Shown here piece by piece: positions 26,076 to 35,764 of a stretch of DNA of 64,000 bases; position 1 is the stretch's first letter, and each line of letters begins with the position of its first letter. The DNA is taken from assembly GCF_047553045.1 (NCBI RefSeq), contig NZ_CP180208.1:1302001-1366000 (forward strand). The letters run 5' to 3'. The notes beneath the pieces are model-generated. The model was given only the letters and a program-made list of their open reading frames with translations. It did not search any database and was not told the origin of the DNA. This DNA comes from Sphingomonas_L flavalba_A. Lineage in GTDB: Bacteria > Pseudomonadota > Alphaproteobacteria > Sphingomonadales > Sphingomonadaceae. The position numbers and the translations under genes are program-made.

Positions 26076-26516
26076 TCAGGTGCGTGCAAGGTTCCCGTCC
26101 GCAGGGCCGGTTGCCGCCATGCCTGCAACGCGCAGGAACGCCGTCACGCCCACCGCGACCGCACCGACTACCGAAAAGATGATCTGCCACGTCTCGGACG
26201 GCATCATGTGTTTGACGATCCCGAGCGTAGCGTAAAACCCTGCCACGCCCGCCGGGGCAACGAAGGTCAAAGCGATCAGCAGCCGTGCCCAGATCGGACG
26301 AACCAGCATGAGCAGGCCCTGACCGACCGCCACTGTCAGACCCGCAGCGATAAGACCGATGAGGATGCCGCCAAGCCAGCCAGCGCCCGTGCCATAGGCC
26401 CATATGCCTGCGTTCAGGCCGATAAAGAACGGCAGGGCAAAAACGGCGAGATTGAACAGCAGCCAGCACATGGTCCCGATGGCTGCAATGGAAACAATAA
26501 TTCCGAGAACGATCAT
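26076..26516 (-). CDS. Small membrane protein, four predicted helices
   Basis: 146 residues from ATG 26516 (MIVLGIIVSIAAIGTMCWLL). Four hydrophobic stretches are visible at about 2-40, 50-72, 80-105 and 115-138, with few charged residues between them. No family recognised. It stands alone between the DUF736 gene and a plus-strand gene; hydrophobicity and codon use support a real protein, but its role in the ICE is unknown. Confidence 0.6.
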   Translation of the reverse strand: MIVLGIIVSIAAIGTMCWLLFNLAVFALPFFIGLNAGIWAYGTGAGWLGGILIGLIAAGLTVAVGQGLLMLVRPIWARLLIALTFVAPAGVAGFYATLGIVKHMMPSETWQIIFSVVGAVAVGVTAFLRVAGMAATGPADGNLART

Positions 26517-26748
26517 GGCGGTGACTCCGTGCAAAAGGTCGGACGGCTGCGCCTTCCACCACCACCACCATGGCGCAATCACAGCATAGCAGCATTCCTC
26601 TCACCGCGCGAGAAGCGATGGCTTTCGAGGCCAGGCCTGTCCGAAAACTAGCAGGTTGAATGAGAAACCTTATGCGTCTGGTGGACCAGTATCTGCTGCA
26701 CCTCTACGATGACCATATCGTTGGGCGGAAGGATGCGGGTTAAACTTT

Positions 26749-27249
26749 ATGGCAGAAGTCGATTGGTCAGATCGGGCATTTTACGACGATGGCGAATGGG
26801 TAAGCTGGTCAGACATTGACGAACAGCTTCGCCACAAGGAATGGGGAGCGAAGTATCCAAACGCCATCCGATCAATGATCCCGTATTTTGAGGACCTGAT
26901 CTCACTCGCTGAGAGCTACCATCTGGAGACGGGCCTGCATTTGTCCGTGTATGGCGACATCGGTGAGCTGTTCGGTGCCATCACCTACGGCATCAAGTTG
27001 AACAAGACCTACGCGCAGGGTTCGGACGGCAGGCTCGAAAACGATCATGTCGAAATCAAAACCATCACACCTTTCAAGACCAAGGACGTAGTGATGGTGG
27101 ATACATCGAGGCATTTCAACAAGTTGCTCGTGGTCAAAATAAATGCGGAGTTCCAGGTCTCCGGGCGAATGGTCAGCCGCAAGCAATTGCCAAAGCGCTC
27201 AGGCCGTTATCTCCGGATTCGCTGGGAGGACCTGGCGCTCTTGCAGTAG
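26749..27249 (+). CDS. Unknown protein, possible PD-(D/E)xK nuclease-like fold
   Basis: 166 residues. The conserved-looking core GDIGELFGAITYGIKL, QGSDGRLENDHVEIKT, then ITPFKTKDVVMVD and HFNKLLVVKI suggests a Glu early in the domain, an Asp, and E-I-K: the arrangement of PD-(D/E)xK nucleases and of DUF6998-like proteins. This is a reading by eye, not a search. It is one of few plus-strand genes in the ICE body and may be cargo, for example for defence. It ends just before the DUF2493 gene with a shared hairpin. Confidence 0.6.
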   Translation: MAEVDWSDRAFYDDGEWVSWSDIDEQLRHKEWGAKYPNAIRSMIPYFEDLISLAESYHLETGLHLSVYGDIGELFGAITYGIKLNKTYAQGSDGRLENDHVEIKTITPFKTKDVVMVDTSRHFNKLLVVKINAEFQVSGRMVSRKQLPKRSGRYLRIRWEDLALLQ

Positions 27250-27270
27250 TGCGCAATGGCGTTATGCCGA

Positions 27271-27296
27271 ACCGGCAGCGCTCACGCGCTGCCGGT
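27271..27296. terminator. Hairpin between convergent genes
   Basis: ACCGGCAGCGC-TCAC-GCGCTGCCGGT: an 11-bp perfect stem between the plus-strand gene ending at 27249 and the DUF2493 gene, whose stop codon lies in the loop. There is no T-run, so termination is inferred from position only. Confidence 0.5.
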
Positions 27297-28208
27297 CCCG
27301 AAGCGATAGACTGGGATGCCCATCTTGCGGGCCTTGTCGGCAAGGTTGTCCTGAATGCCGGTGCCGGGGAAGATGATGACCCCGATCGGCATGATGTCGA
27401 GCATCTGGTCGTTGCGCTTGAACGGTGCTGCCTTGGCATGTTTCGCCCAGTCAGGTTTGAAGGCGACCTGTGCGACCTTGCGGTTATTAGCCCATGTGGC
27501 CGCGATGCGTTCCGCGCCCTTGGGCGATCCGCCATGCATCAGCACCATGTCCGGGTGCTTGGCGTGGACCTGATCGAGCTTGGCCCAGATCGTCCGGTGA
27601 TCGGTGGTGTCACCGCCCGAGAAAGCGATTTTCGGTCCGGCGGGCAGCAGCACCTCGTTGTCGGCCCGGCGTTTTGCGGCGATGAAGTCGCGGCTGTCGA
27701 TCATGGCCGAGGTCATCTGGCGATGGTTGACCCGTGAGCCGGAGCGTTGCGACCAGGGCGTTCCGGTGGTGCGCAGATAGATGTCGGCGGCGGTATCGCG
27801 GAAGGTTTCCATGCTGTCGCGGCGCTCGATCAGGCTTTGTCCCGCGCCGATCAGGGTTTCGAGCTGGACGGATTTGACCTCGCTGCCATCCTGTTCACGC
27901 TGAAGGCGCTTCTGTGCCTGCTCGTTATCGTCGAGTTTGGTCTCGATCCGCTCGACAGCGCGGTGGAAGGTGTTGACGGTGGACCAGAGGATCTCGTCGA
28001 GGTCGAAATCGAGGCTGGTGTCGGCCATGGTGGAAATCAGGGCGTCGAAGATGTCGGAAACTGCGCCCTGGATGACGTGATCTTCGGGTGTAATCCGGGG
28101 ATCGGCCTCGTCTTCGGAGGGACGGTAGCCGTAGAGTTCGAGTTCTTCGATGGCATGGCCGGTCGGGGACGTGCTGTGATCGGGTTCGAAATCGTCGTGC
28201 GCGTACAT
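27282..28208 (-). CDS. DUF2493 (SLOG-like Rossmann) protein
   Basis: 308 residues. The N-terminal 150 residues are acidic and helical (coiled-coil-like around LDDNEQAQKRLQREQDGSEV). The C-terminal part is DUF2493: KIAFSGGDTTDHRTIW, MVLMHGGSPKGAERIAATWANN and DIMPIGVIIFPGTGIQDNLADKA. The GG-S/P-KG pattern fits a nucleotide-binding SLOG fold. These proteins are frequent on conjugative elements; the ligand is unknown. The start at ATG 28208 is the first in frame. Confidence 0.83.
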   Translation of the reverse strand: MYAHDDFEPDHSTSPTGHAIEELELYGYRPSEDEADPRITPEDHVIQGAVSDIFDALISTMADTSLDFDLDEILWSTVNTFHRAVERIETKLDDNEQAQKRLQREQDGSEVKSVQLETLIGAGQSLIERRDSMETFRDTAADIYLRTTGTPWSQRSGSRVNHRQMTSAMIDSRDFIAAKRRADNEVLLPAGPKIAFSGGDTTDHRTIWAKLDQVHAKHPDMVLMHGGSPKGAERIAATWANNRKVAQVAFKPDWAKHAKAAPFKRNDQMLDIMPIGVIIFPGTGIQDNLADKARKMGIPVYRFGTGSA

Positions 28209-28515
28209 GGGATGCTTCCGTCAGTTGGACCGCGACCGTCGCGGCCTTCATGGCGAGACACGCCCACGGGCGCTCCGGTCTGGCAGCGCGAGCCTCTGGC
28301 GAGGGCCTTGATGGCAAAGCCCGGCTGATTTGTTTCGCGCTGTAAAGGCGGGCTTGCCCGCCGACGGAAATCAGTCGGGCGCCGCCATTGCCTGACCGGA
28401 GCGTTTGTGGGCCGATCGCCCTCTCGGAAGGCCAAGGCGCGGTCCTCTGCTGATGACAGGATGCAGCCTGCACGCATGACAGGATCGGAACGGTCCGATC
28501 ACGGCCCCGTGCCGG
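28209..28515. other. Gap with palindromes, no gene seen
   Basis: 307 bases between the DUF2493 start and the end of the toprim gene. It holds GGCGGGCTTGCCCGCC (around 28350), which shares the core GGGCTTGCCC with the candidate oriT, two direct copies of ATGACAGGAT (around 28460 and 28486), and an inverted repeat GATCGGA...TCCGATC close to the toprim end. These may be regulatory or terminator elements; no coding frame is convincing. Confidence 0.5.
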
Positions 28516-29553
28516 CTATGCAATTGAAGCCATGAAGCGGCTGACGTCCTCGGGAGCGATTTGCACCCGGATCTCTGTCCGAACGGCATCCAGTCCATGA
28601 GTTGTGAGATCTTCGTTGAAGTCCCCCATCATGGGGGAGAGCGTGATGGTCTCGATCCCGACCTCGTGCGCCCGGTCCACCAGGCTATCGCGGGCGCTGT
28701 CACCTGCCGGATCGTTGTCGCGGACGATATAGAGCCTGCGCAGGTGCGGCGGGAACAGGATGGCAGCGAGATGCCCGGCCGAGAGTGCGGAAACCATTGG
28801 CATGGTGGGCAGAGCCTGACGCAGCGACAGGATGGTTTCGATACCTTCCCCCGCTGCCATGACATCCCGCACATCCCCGAAACGAACCGCATGTCCGAGC
28901 AGGTCGCCCATTGCCTTCCTCGGCGGATCGACAGGTGCCTTGCCGGAACCGTCAGGGGCCAGCCATGTGCGGTGCGCACCGGTGATCCTGCCATCGAGGT
29001 CGGTGACGGCGGCGATCATGGCGGGCCATGTTTCGGTCGTGCCATCGTCCTCGGGCCGCCAGTAGCAGTTGGGATGGAAGCGCAGATTTGCGGTTTGGCG
29101 TAAATCCGTAATGCCGCGTCCGCGAAAATACGCTTCTGCGGTACTGCCGATCAGCGGCTGCGTCATGCGCCAGAGGCGGCGTGCTGCCTCGGATGATCCC
29201 GATGGTGCTGGCGTTCTGGACTGACGGGATGGCGGCTGCGGTTCAGGATGCGGCAGGCTGAGGAAGCGCCGGGCCTCTTCGGCAACGTCTGCGAAGTCGA
29301 TCAGGCCGAGCGAGTCCCGGATCACGTCCAGCAGATCGCCATATTCACCCGTGGCCGAGTCCTGCCATTTGCCGGCAATGCCTTTCACGCTGTCGTGCAG
29401 CCGGACGAACATGGAGCGGCCAGCCGTGTTTCGGACATCACCAACCTGCCAGTAATTGCCCTGTTTGCGACCATTCGACAGATAGTGACGGCACACCGCC
29501 TCGGCCTGTCGGCCGAGACGCTGCGCCAGTTCGGAAGCGTTGAGACGCGCCAT
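28516..29553 (-). CDS. Toprim-domain (primase-like) protein
   Basis: 345 residues. The N-terminal region (ASELAQRLGRQAEAVCRHYL, GGSMFVRLHD-like zinc-free primase segment) precedes a DUF7146-type middle and a toprim domain: VMAAGEGIETILSL with the catalytic Glu and YIVRDNDPAGDSARD with the Asp pair. It probably supports replication or conjugative DNA processing in the recipient. It overlaps the strawberry-notch stop region by one base and is co-transcribed with it. Confidence 0.85.
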   Translation of the reverse strand: MARLNASELAQRLGRQAEAVCRHYLSNGRKQGNYWQVGDVRNTAGRSMFVRLHDSVKGIAGKWQDSATGEYGDLLDVIRDSLGLIDFADVAEEARRFLSLPHPEPQPPSRQSRTPAPSGSSEAARRLWRMTQPLIGSTAEAYFRGRGITDLRQTANLRFHPNCYWRPEDDGTTETWPAMIAAVTDLDGRITGAHRTWLAPDGSGKAPVDPPRKAMGDLLGHAVRFGDVRDVMAAGEGIETILSLRQALPTMPMVSALSAGHLAAILFPPHLRRLYIVRDNDPAGDSARDSLVDRAHEVGIETITLSPMMGDFNEDLTTHGLDAVRTEIRVQIAPEDVSRFMASIA

Positions 29554-32500
29554 TATGCGGCCTCCCGCTCACCGATGCGCAGGGCCGGGAAGCGGTCAAG
29601 CAGTTTGCCGATGATCTCCGATCCCGTTGCATCGACGGGCACGAAGAAGCGCAGTTTCCACGAGATGATCTCGCTGAAGAGGCCATAGGCCCGCAGCCGT
29701 TCGCGCATCGCGTCAGTAAAGCCGGTCAGTTCGATCCGGTTGGCGCCCATGACGCGGACGCGGCGCAATTGCAGTCCCTCGGCGAGATCAAGGATCGTGC
29801 GACCTTCGATCAGCGCGGTATAGGCGGCATCCGGTGTCAGGCTGTTGGTGACGCCACTGGTCGAAGCTTTGGCGGCCCAGGCCGGCGATACCCGGCGACC
29901 GATGATGCGTTCGCCCTCGTCGGTCTGGAGCCGATAGACGCGGGCGGAGTCCTGCGGCAGGCGTTTCCAGATCGGCAGAAGCAGCCCTGTCACCATATGC
30001 AGGATGCTGTCGGTGAACTCCGGCACCTGGGCCAGTTCCGCCTTCCAGGCTGTGGTGAAGGCGGCACGGTCAGCCTCGATCCAATGGGTCTCGCCCGTCG
30101 CCCGCACCGGAATGTTCATCGCCTCCATGGGACGGATCAGCCGCACGCGCCGTTCGATCTCGCCATCATCCAGCATGACGCTGGTGGTCGGGATCTGCAC
30201 GGCGGCGCGACCGGATCGCTCGTTGATGAGCAATCTTGCGCGGGGATCATCCAGTTCCGCGAGGGCCGCATCGAGCGTGACCGGCTGATTGCGTTTGCGC
30301 TCGGTGAGCGTCAGGAGCCGGGTTTCCGCGCCGGTGCCCGGATGGGTGTGGATCACTTGCCGGTCGGTGACGATGAAACTTTCGGCCTTCAGCGTTTCCA
30401 GCCCCATATCATAGGTGCCGGATGCAATCGCCCCGTCGATACGCGCCTGCAGAAGCTGCTCGAAGGCGGCGAACAGGATACCCTGCAATTCGATGGTCAA
30501 TGCTAGCAGGCGGTTGAGGAAGGTGGTGATCGGCGGCAGGTCGTCCTTCACACCATTGCCGTCCATCAGCTTCAGGCCGGTTGCGGATTCAAACCGTTCG
30601 AGCGAGCATCCCTCGACCTTGCCGCGCACAATCAGAAGATAGAGCTGGCGCAACGCATCGCGAGCATAGGCGGATTCCAGATTATCCTCGGGACGGAACA
30701 GCCCCTGACCGCCGGTCTGGCGCTGGCCGCGTGTGATCGCGCCCAGCGTGTCGAGGCGGCGGGCGATGGTCGAGAGAAAGCGCTTCTCGGCTTTGACATC
30801 CGTGGCGATGGGCCGGAAGAGCGGCGGCTGCGCCTGATTGGTACGGTTGGTGCGACCCAGCCCCTGAATGGCGGCATCGGCCTTCCAGCCAGGTTCCAGC
30901 AGGTAATGCACGCGCAGCCGCTGGTTTTTCGCCGAGAGTTCGGCGTGATAGCTGCGCCCCGTACCACCGGCATCAGAGAAGACCAGAACGCGCTTCTGGT
31001 CATCCATGAAGGCCGAGGTCTCGGCAAGATTGGCAGAAGGCGCACGGTTCTCGACCGCAAGACGTGCCGATACCCCGTCACCCTTGCGCACGATCCGGCG
31101 CGAACGGCCTGTGACCTCGGCCACCATATCCGTGCCGAAGCGCTGCACGATCTGGTCGAGCGCTCCGGGGACAGGCGGAAGCGAACCCAGCTGCTCCAGC
31201 ATCTCGTCGCGCCGCGCCACGGCTTCACGGCATTTCACCGGCTGACCATCGCGGAAGACGGGGCGTGACGACAGGTTGCCCTCGCCATCGGTGAAGGGTT
31301 CATAGAGCTGCACCGGGAAGGAATGCTGCAAATACGAGCCGACATACTCCCTCGGCGTGACATCGACGGAAATATCGTTCCATTCCTCGGTCGGGATCTC
31401 GGACAGCCGCCGTTCCATCAGGGCTTCGCCAGTCGAGACGATCTGGATGACGGCGGCATGGCCCGCTTCCAGATCGGCCTCGATGGACCGGATCAGGGTC
31501 GGGGTTTTCATGGAGGTCAGCAGATGGCCGAAGAAGCGCTGCTTCGTGCTTTCAAAGGCCGAACGGGCGGCGGATTTGGCCTGCCGGTTCAGCGTCCCCT
31601 CGCTGCCGGTGATGTTGGCGGCTTCCATCGCCGCGTCCAGATTCCCATGAATGACGGCGAAGGCGGCAGCATATGAGTCGTAGATGTGCCGCTGTTCGTC
31701 CGTGAGCTGATGCTCGATCAGTTCATATTCGACGCCATCATAGGAGAGTGAGCGGGCGGTATAGAGGCCGAGAGATCGCAGGTCGCGGGCCAGGACCTCC
31801 ATGGCCGCAACGCCACCGGCTTCGATCGCCTCTACGAACTCTGCACGCGTCTGGAACGGAAAATCCTCACCACCCCAGAGGCCGAGGCGCTGCGCATAGG
31901 CGAGATTGTGGACGGTGGTGGCGCCGGTTGCCGAGACATAGACCACGCGGGCATCGGGCAGCGCGTGCTGAAGCCGCAGGCCCGCACGTCCCTGCTGTGA
32001 AGCGGCGACATCACCGCGTTCGCCTTTGCCGCCACCGGCATTCTGCATGGAATGGCTCTCGTCGAATATGATGGCTCCATCGAAATCGGACCCCAACCAT
32101 TCAACGATCTGCTTGACGCGGGAAACCTTCTCGCCCCGGTCGTCGGAGCGTAGCGTGGCATAGGTAGTAAAAAGGATGCCTTCCGACAGCTTGATCTTTA
32201 CGCCTTGAGGGAAGCGTGACAGCGGCGTGACCAGCAGCCGTTCCATGCCGAGCGCCGACCAGTCGCGCTGCGCGTCCTCGATCAGCTTGTCGGATTTGGA
32301 GATCCAGATCGCCTTGCGCCGACCGCGCAGCCAGTTGTCGAGAATAATGGCGGCAGACTGGCGACCCTTGCCAGCGCCGGTTCCGTCACCGAGCATGAAG
32401 CCCCGGCGGAAGCGGATCGATCCTTCAGCATCCTCCGGCGCGGCGCTCACATTGTCGAAATGCTCGTCCACGGTCCAGGCGCCGGCGAGATGATCGGCGT

Positions 32501-33875
32501 GGGCTTCACCTGCATAGATCACCGTTTCAAGCTGGGCGTCCGACAGACGCGCGCAGATGTCGGGCGGCAGCATGGGCCGGTAGGACGGCTTGGGCGGTGC
32601 GACCGAGGCCATGGCGGCGGATTGCACCAGCTTGGTCGGATGCGGCTGTGCACCAGCGATACGCAGCGATTGCAGCGCATATTCCTCATAGATCGCGTCG
32701 GACAGGCGAGCGCCTTCCGGTGGCGTCCAGTCCACGGTCTCATAGGCGAGTTCGACGCCATCAGGATCATTGGCCGAAGCAGCGACAGATCGCGTAACCG
32801 CCGAGCGTGCGAGATAGCCCCGCACGGTCTTCGGCGCGGTGGCCGAAGCGGAAACCACGATCTTCGGCAATGACACTGGCAGGCGCGGCGGAACCTGTTC
32901 CTCGATCCATCTGATCAGCGTGGCAACATCAGGCGCGATCCCCGGCGAAGCCGGCAAACTGGCGGGATCGTCGGCGGGCAGTTTGTCGATCACGGTCAGC
33001 CGCGTGTCGATCGTGGTGCCGTGCTTTGCATAGACCGCGCCATCGACGGCAGCGCTGAACACCACGCGGCCACGGGCCTGCAAGCGGATGAAGGCGTCCC
33101 GCCATGCCGGAGCTTCGGGGCCAAAGCCAGCGCCGGTGATCGTCACCAACCGCCCGCCGGGAGCAAGACGGGCCAGTGCCGCGGCAACATGGCGATAGGC
33201 CGCATCCGCGACACGCCCGCTGACATTGGCCATGACCGAGAATGGCGGGTTCATCAGCACCACGGACGGGACAGCATCCGGAGCCAGATGATCATCGATC
33301 TGGGCGGCGTCGAAGCGGGTGACGGCAAAAGCCGGAAAGATCTGGGCAAGCAGATCGGCGCGGGTCTCGGCCAGTTCGTTGAGGATCAGCGAGCCACCGA
33401 TGGTCTGCGCCAGGATCGCCAGAAGGCCGGTGCCCGCCGATGGTTCCAGCACCCTGTCATCGGGCGTAATCGCGGCAGCCGTCAGAGCGGTAAGGCCGAG
33501 CGGGATCGGCGTCGAAAATTGCTGGAGGTTTTGGCTTTCCTCGGAACGCCGGGTCTGCGTGGGCAACAGCGCCGCGATCTTTGCCAGCACGGAAATGCGT
33601 GTAGCCGGAGACGCGGCTTTACGGAAAAGCGCCTTTCCGTATTTGCGTAAGAAAAGGACGGTAGCGACTTCGCACGCCTCATAGGCCAGCTTCCAGTCCC
33701 AGACGCCAGTAGCGTCGGACGCGCCGAAGGCCGTTTCCATAGCACGGCGCAAGGTGGCGGCATCGATGCGTTCACCGCGTTCGAGAGACGGAAGCAAAAG
33801 ATTAGCCGCAGCCAGAATCGCGGGCGCAGCCGCCAGTGGCGTGACCGGATCGGCCACGGGAAACACCATGTTCAT
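29553..33875 (-). CDS. Strawberry-notch family helicase fused to a methyltransferase-like domain
   Basis: 1440 residues. The N-terminal third carries a Rossmann methyltransferase (VLEPSAGTGLLA, then VLMNPPFSVM, an adenine-methylase-like NPPF motif). A DEAD-like helicase follows: Walker A GDGTGAGKGRQSA near residue 495, IIFDESHSM near 605. The SBNO C-terminal part has VFSDAGGTGRSYHAELSAKN and IQGLGRTNRTNQAQ. Such bifunctional proteins are typical of large alphaproteobacterial plasmids and ICEs and may protect or remodel incoming DNA; the exact role is unknown. Full length and intact. Confidence 0.9.
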   Translation of the reverse strand: MNMVFPVADPVTPLAAAPAILAAANLLLPSLERGERIDAATLRRAMETAFGASDATGVWDWKLAYEACEVATVLFLRKYGKALFRKAASPATRISVLAKIAALLPTQTRRSEESQNLQQFSTPIPLGLTALTAAAITPDDRVLEPSAGTGLLAILAQTIGGSLILNELAETRADLLAQIFPAFAVTRFDAAQIDDHLAPDAVPSVVLMNPPFSVMANVSGRVADAAYRHVAAALARLAPGGRLVTITGAGFGPEAPAWRDAFIRLQARGRVVFSAAVDGAVYAKHGTTIDTRLTVIDKLPADDPASLPASPGIAPDVATLIRWIEEQVPPRLPVSLPKIVVSASATAPKTVRGYLARSAVTRSVAASANDPDGVELAYETVDWTPPEGARLSDAIYEEYALQSLRIAGAQPHPTKLVQSAAMASVAPPKPSYRPMLPPDICARLSDAQLETVIYAGEAHADHLAGAWTVDEHFDNVSAAPEDAEGSIRFRRGFMLGDGTGAGKGRQSAAIILDNWLRGRRKAIWISKSDKLIEDAQRDWSALGMERLLVTPLSRFPQGVKIKLSEGILFTTYATLRSDDRGEKVSRVKQIVEWLGSDFDGAIIFDESHSMQNAGGGKGERGDVAASQQGRAGLRLQHALPDARVVYVSATGATTVHNLAYAQRLGLWGGEDFPFQTRAEFVEAIEAGGVAAMEVLARDLRSLGLYTARSLSYDGVEYELIEHQLTDEQRHIYDSYAAAFAVIHGNLDAAMEAANITGSEGTLNRQAKSAARSAFESTKQRFFGHLLTSMKTPTLIRSIEADLEAGHAAVIQIVSTGEALMERRLSEIPTEEWNDISVDVTPREYVGSYLQHSFPVQLYEPFTDGEGNLSSRPVFRDGQPVKCREAVARRDEMLEQLGSLPPVPGALDQIVQRFGTDMVAEVTGRSRRIVRKGDGVSARLAVENRAPSANLAETSAFMDDQKRVLVFSDAGGTGRSYHAELSAKNQRLRVHYLLEPGWKADAAIQGLGRTNRTNQAQPPLFRPIATDVKAEKRFLSTIARRLDTLGAITRGQRQTGGQGLFRPEDNLESAYARDALRQLYLLIVRGKVEGCSLERFESATGLKLMDGNGVKDDLPPITTFLNRLLALTIELQGILFAAFEQLLQARIDGAIASGTYDMGLETLKAESFIVTDRQVIHTHPGTGAETRLLTLTERKRNQPVTLDAALAELDDPRARLLINERSGRAAVQIPTTSVMLDDGEIERRVRLIRPMEAMNIPVRATGETHWIEADRAAFTTAWKAELAQVPEFTDSILHMVTGLLLPIWKRLPQDSARVYRLQTDEGERIIGRRVSPAWAAKASTSGVTNSLTPDAAYTALIEGRTILDLAEGLQLRRVRVMGANRIELTGFTDAMRERLRAYGLFSEIISWKLRFFVPVDATGSEIIGKLLDRFPALRIGEREAA

Positions 33876-33982
33876 GTCGGAAACCTCAGGAGAGCAGAAA
33901 TGGAAGAGTCCGAACAGCGCTCTCTCTCGACCGCCCGGACTTAACCCCTTCCGGCCCGCCTCTGACTCTCAAAGCGCAGCAT

Positions 33983-34016
33983 AAAAAAAGCGCCCCGACC
34001 GGACGGTGGGGCGCTT
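33983..34016 (-). terminator. Rho-independent terminator
   Basis: On the minus strand AAGCGCCCC pairs with GGGGCGCTT (9 bp) and is followed by a run of seven T. It lies just after the end of the gene at 34035-34679 and before the strawberry-notch gene, so it separates two transcription units. Confidence 0.85.
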
Positions 34017-34034
34017 GTCAGTGTCTTCTCGGGA

Positions 34035-34679
34035 TCATCCGAAGCGGTGACCAGCTGCGGTGAAGGTGTATTCATTGGCGGCAATGGTTTCATCGACAGC
34101 CTCGTCCGAGGACAGATAATCATACTCGCGCTCAAGCTGGCGGTAGAGCCAGCGGGCCAGATCGCGCAGCGCCTCGATGACCGCCTCCTCGGCATCAGCG
34201 GTCATGTCCTGCCAGGTCGGGCTGTCGCGCTCGACCGTGATCGACATGCAGTATTCGTGATAATAATGGCCGCGATGGCTGGCATCGGCGCGAAGCTGAT
34301 AGAAGTTGCGGCGCTGGACCGCCTGAAGGGCATCGGCGATACGATGCAATTCGGTGTCCTGCGGTGCGTGCTCCCGGATAAGGCGCGGAGCATGTTTGCG
34401 GTAGGAATAGAGAGATTCGAAGCAGGCACCGTCCCCTTGTGACCAGAAGCCCCGGAACCAGATGCACGGTTCCTGCCGTGTGCCGCCGTCCATCAACCGG
34501 ACGGTGCGGGTCTTGAGGTTGAGCCCGAGGATTTCGGCGATGCGCTGGAAATCCTCATAGACGGCATCGTACCAGTCATAGTCGAAGCCGCCCTCACGAT
34601 ACCAGGCACGGGCCTTGTCCTTTGCCACATCAGACAATTCGTTGAGGCGATAGACGGTGGTTTCGATGACCTCAGGCAT
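34035..34679 (-). CDS. Conserved ICE protein of unknown function
   Basis: 214 residues from ATG 34679 (MPEVIETTVYRLNELSDVAK). The sequence is acidic, Tyr- and Trp-rich (FDYDWYDAVYEDFQRIAEILG, CIWFRGFWSQGDGACFE) and ends in helical LARWLYRQLEREYDYL. Proteins like this are sometimes labelled antitoxin of a stability system in database entries; no toxin partner is visible. It overlaps the next gene upstream by eight bases. A good terminator follows. Confidence 0.7.
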   Translation of the reverse strand: MPEVIETTVYRLNELSDVAKDKARAWYREGGFDYDWYDAVYEDFQRIAEILGLNLKTRTVRLMDGGTRQEPCIWFRGFWSQGDGACFESLYSYRKHAPRLIREHAPQDTELHRIADALQAVQRRNFYQLRADASHRGHYYHEYCMSITVERDSPTWQDMTADAEEAVIEALRDLARWLYRQLEREYDYLSSDEAVDETIAANEYTFTAAGHRFG

Positions 34680-35088
34680 AGGGGTCTCTCCCTTCCAGAA
34701 CCGAGGAAAGCCAGCCATCGGTATAGATCCAGTCCACTGTCTCGCCGGTGGCGAGATCAAGGACATGCGCCCCACCACCAAATCCGTCGATGCGCGGTTT
34801 CGAGCAGCTGTTTGCGTACTGGAAACCCCATAATCCGCTGAGGCCAAATTCGGCAGCGCAGCGTTTGACAAACTGAACGACATGCTCGGGATCGCCGGTG
34901 ACATCATCGCGCATCCAGAGTTGCGTGCTGCCATGTTCTGGCTGGATGGAGAGCAGGAAGCCATCTGAAGGCGGATCCTCAACGGCATTGTCATCCGCCA
35001 GAGCGTTGTAGAGATCAAGCGCGCGGGCGGCGTTTTCGGGGGTGCCCACGTCAAGCAGGCAGGAAAAGTGCGTGTAATAATCGGCCAT
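34672..35088 (-). CDS. Conserved hypothetical ICE protein
   Basis: 138 residues from ATG 35088 (MADYYTHFSCLLDVGTPENA). A compact protein with many aromatic residues (GLSGLWGFQYANSC, GETVDWIYTDGWLSS). Family not recognised. It overlaps the downstream gene by eight bases, so the two are co-translated. A purine-rich GGAGAC lies about 7 bases before the ATG. Confidence 0.65.
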   Translation of the reverse strand: MADYYTHFSCLLDVGTPENAARALDLYNALADDNAVEDPPSDGFLLSIQPEHGSTQLWMRDDVTGDPEHVVQFVKRCAAEFGLSGLWGFQYANSCSKPRIDGFGGGAHVLDLATGETVDWIYTDGWLSSVLEGRDPYA

Positions 35089-35153
35089 GACGGTCTCCGG
35101 ACATGACATGGCCCGGCGTATGGCCGAGCCGAATGGGATGGAATGGGTGAAGC

Positions 35154-35702
35154 TCAGGCGGCCTGCGGCAGGCGGAGCAGATCGGCCGAGGTTTCGCGCC
35201 AGAAGGGATCGACCAATCGGGCCTCCAGCGCAGCGGCGCGGTAACGCAGCCGTCTCGCATCGCCGGGGTCCGAAGCCCGGAACGCCATACCGCGCAGGCG
35301 GCTGGCCTCGGTCACGATCCTGCGTGCCTCGGCATCGGACGCGACTGGCTGTTGCCAGAGGATAATGCCGGCGCGGATTTCGCCGGCGAGGACCAGGCGC
35401 TGATCTCGGTCCTGAATGAGCATGATGCGCGGTTGAAAATACGGGAAGCTGTCCGGCCCCGTGCAAATATTACCGCGCGCCACGCGCAAGGCTGCGGTCT
35501 GTATGGCCTCTTCCAGTGATGGGCATTCCCCAAGCGGGATCACGCGGTCAAAGCTGTTCGCCGCGTCACTGGCGTCATAGCTGGCCGCGCCGAGGCATGA
35601 GATGCGCAACGGCAGCTTTTGCGACCGATAAAGCGCGGGCAGAACATCGGCAGCCAAAATCTGACCGATGGAACGGAAGGTTACGGAACGGACAAAGGTC
35701 AT
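35154..35702 (-). CDS. Hypothetical ICE protein behind a conserved leader
   Basis: 182 residues from ATG 35702 (MTFVRSVTFRSIGQILAADV); GGAG 8 bases upstream decides this start over a GTG at 35711. No family recognised; the middle (YFQPRIMLIQDRDQRLVLAGE) looks like a beta-rich core and the C-terminus is helical with many Arg. It is one of three ICE genes preceded by the conserved hairpin leader (see 35711-35764). Confidence 0.65.
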   Translation of the reverse strand: MTFVRSVTFRSIGQILAADVLPALYRSQKLPLRISCLGAASYDASDAANSFDRVIPLGECPSLEEAIQTAALRVARGNICTGPDSFPYFQPRIMLIQDRDQRLVLAGEIRAGIILWQQPVASDAEARRIVTEASRLRGMAFRASDPGDARRLRYRAAALEARLVDPFWRETSADLLRLPQAA

Positions 35703-35710
35703 CGGGATCA

Positions 35711-35764
35711 CTCCATGACGGGCGCCGGTGAGCCTCTCTCTCCGACCCTCAACCCGTCACGGCC
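35711..35764 (-). promoter_or_regulatory. Conserved 5' leader hairpin, copy 1
   Basis: Read on the minus strand: GTGACGGG, a pyrimidine-poor GAGAGAGAGGCTCACCGGC stretch, CCCGTCAT, then GGAG as ribosome-binding site. The arms TGACGGG and CCCGTCA (35753-35759 and 35716-35722 on the plus strand) pair exactly. Nearly the same sequence lies before the genes ending at 36890 and 39545. Confidence 0.7.
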
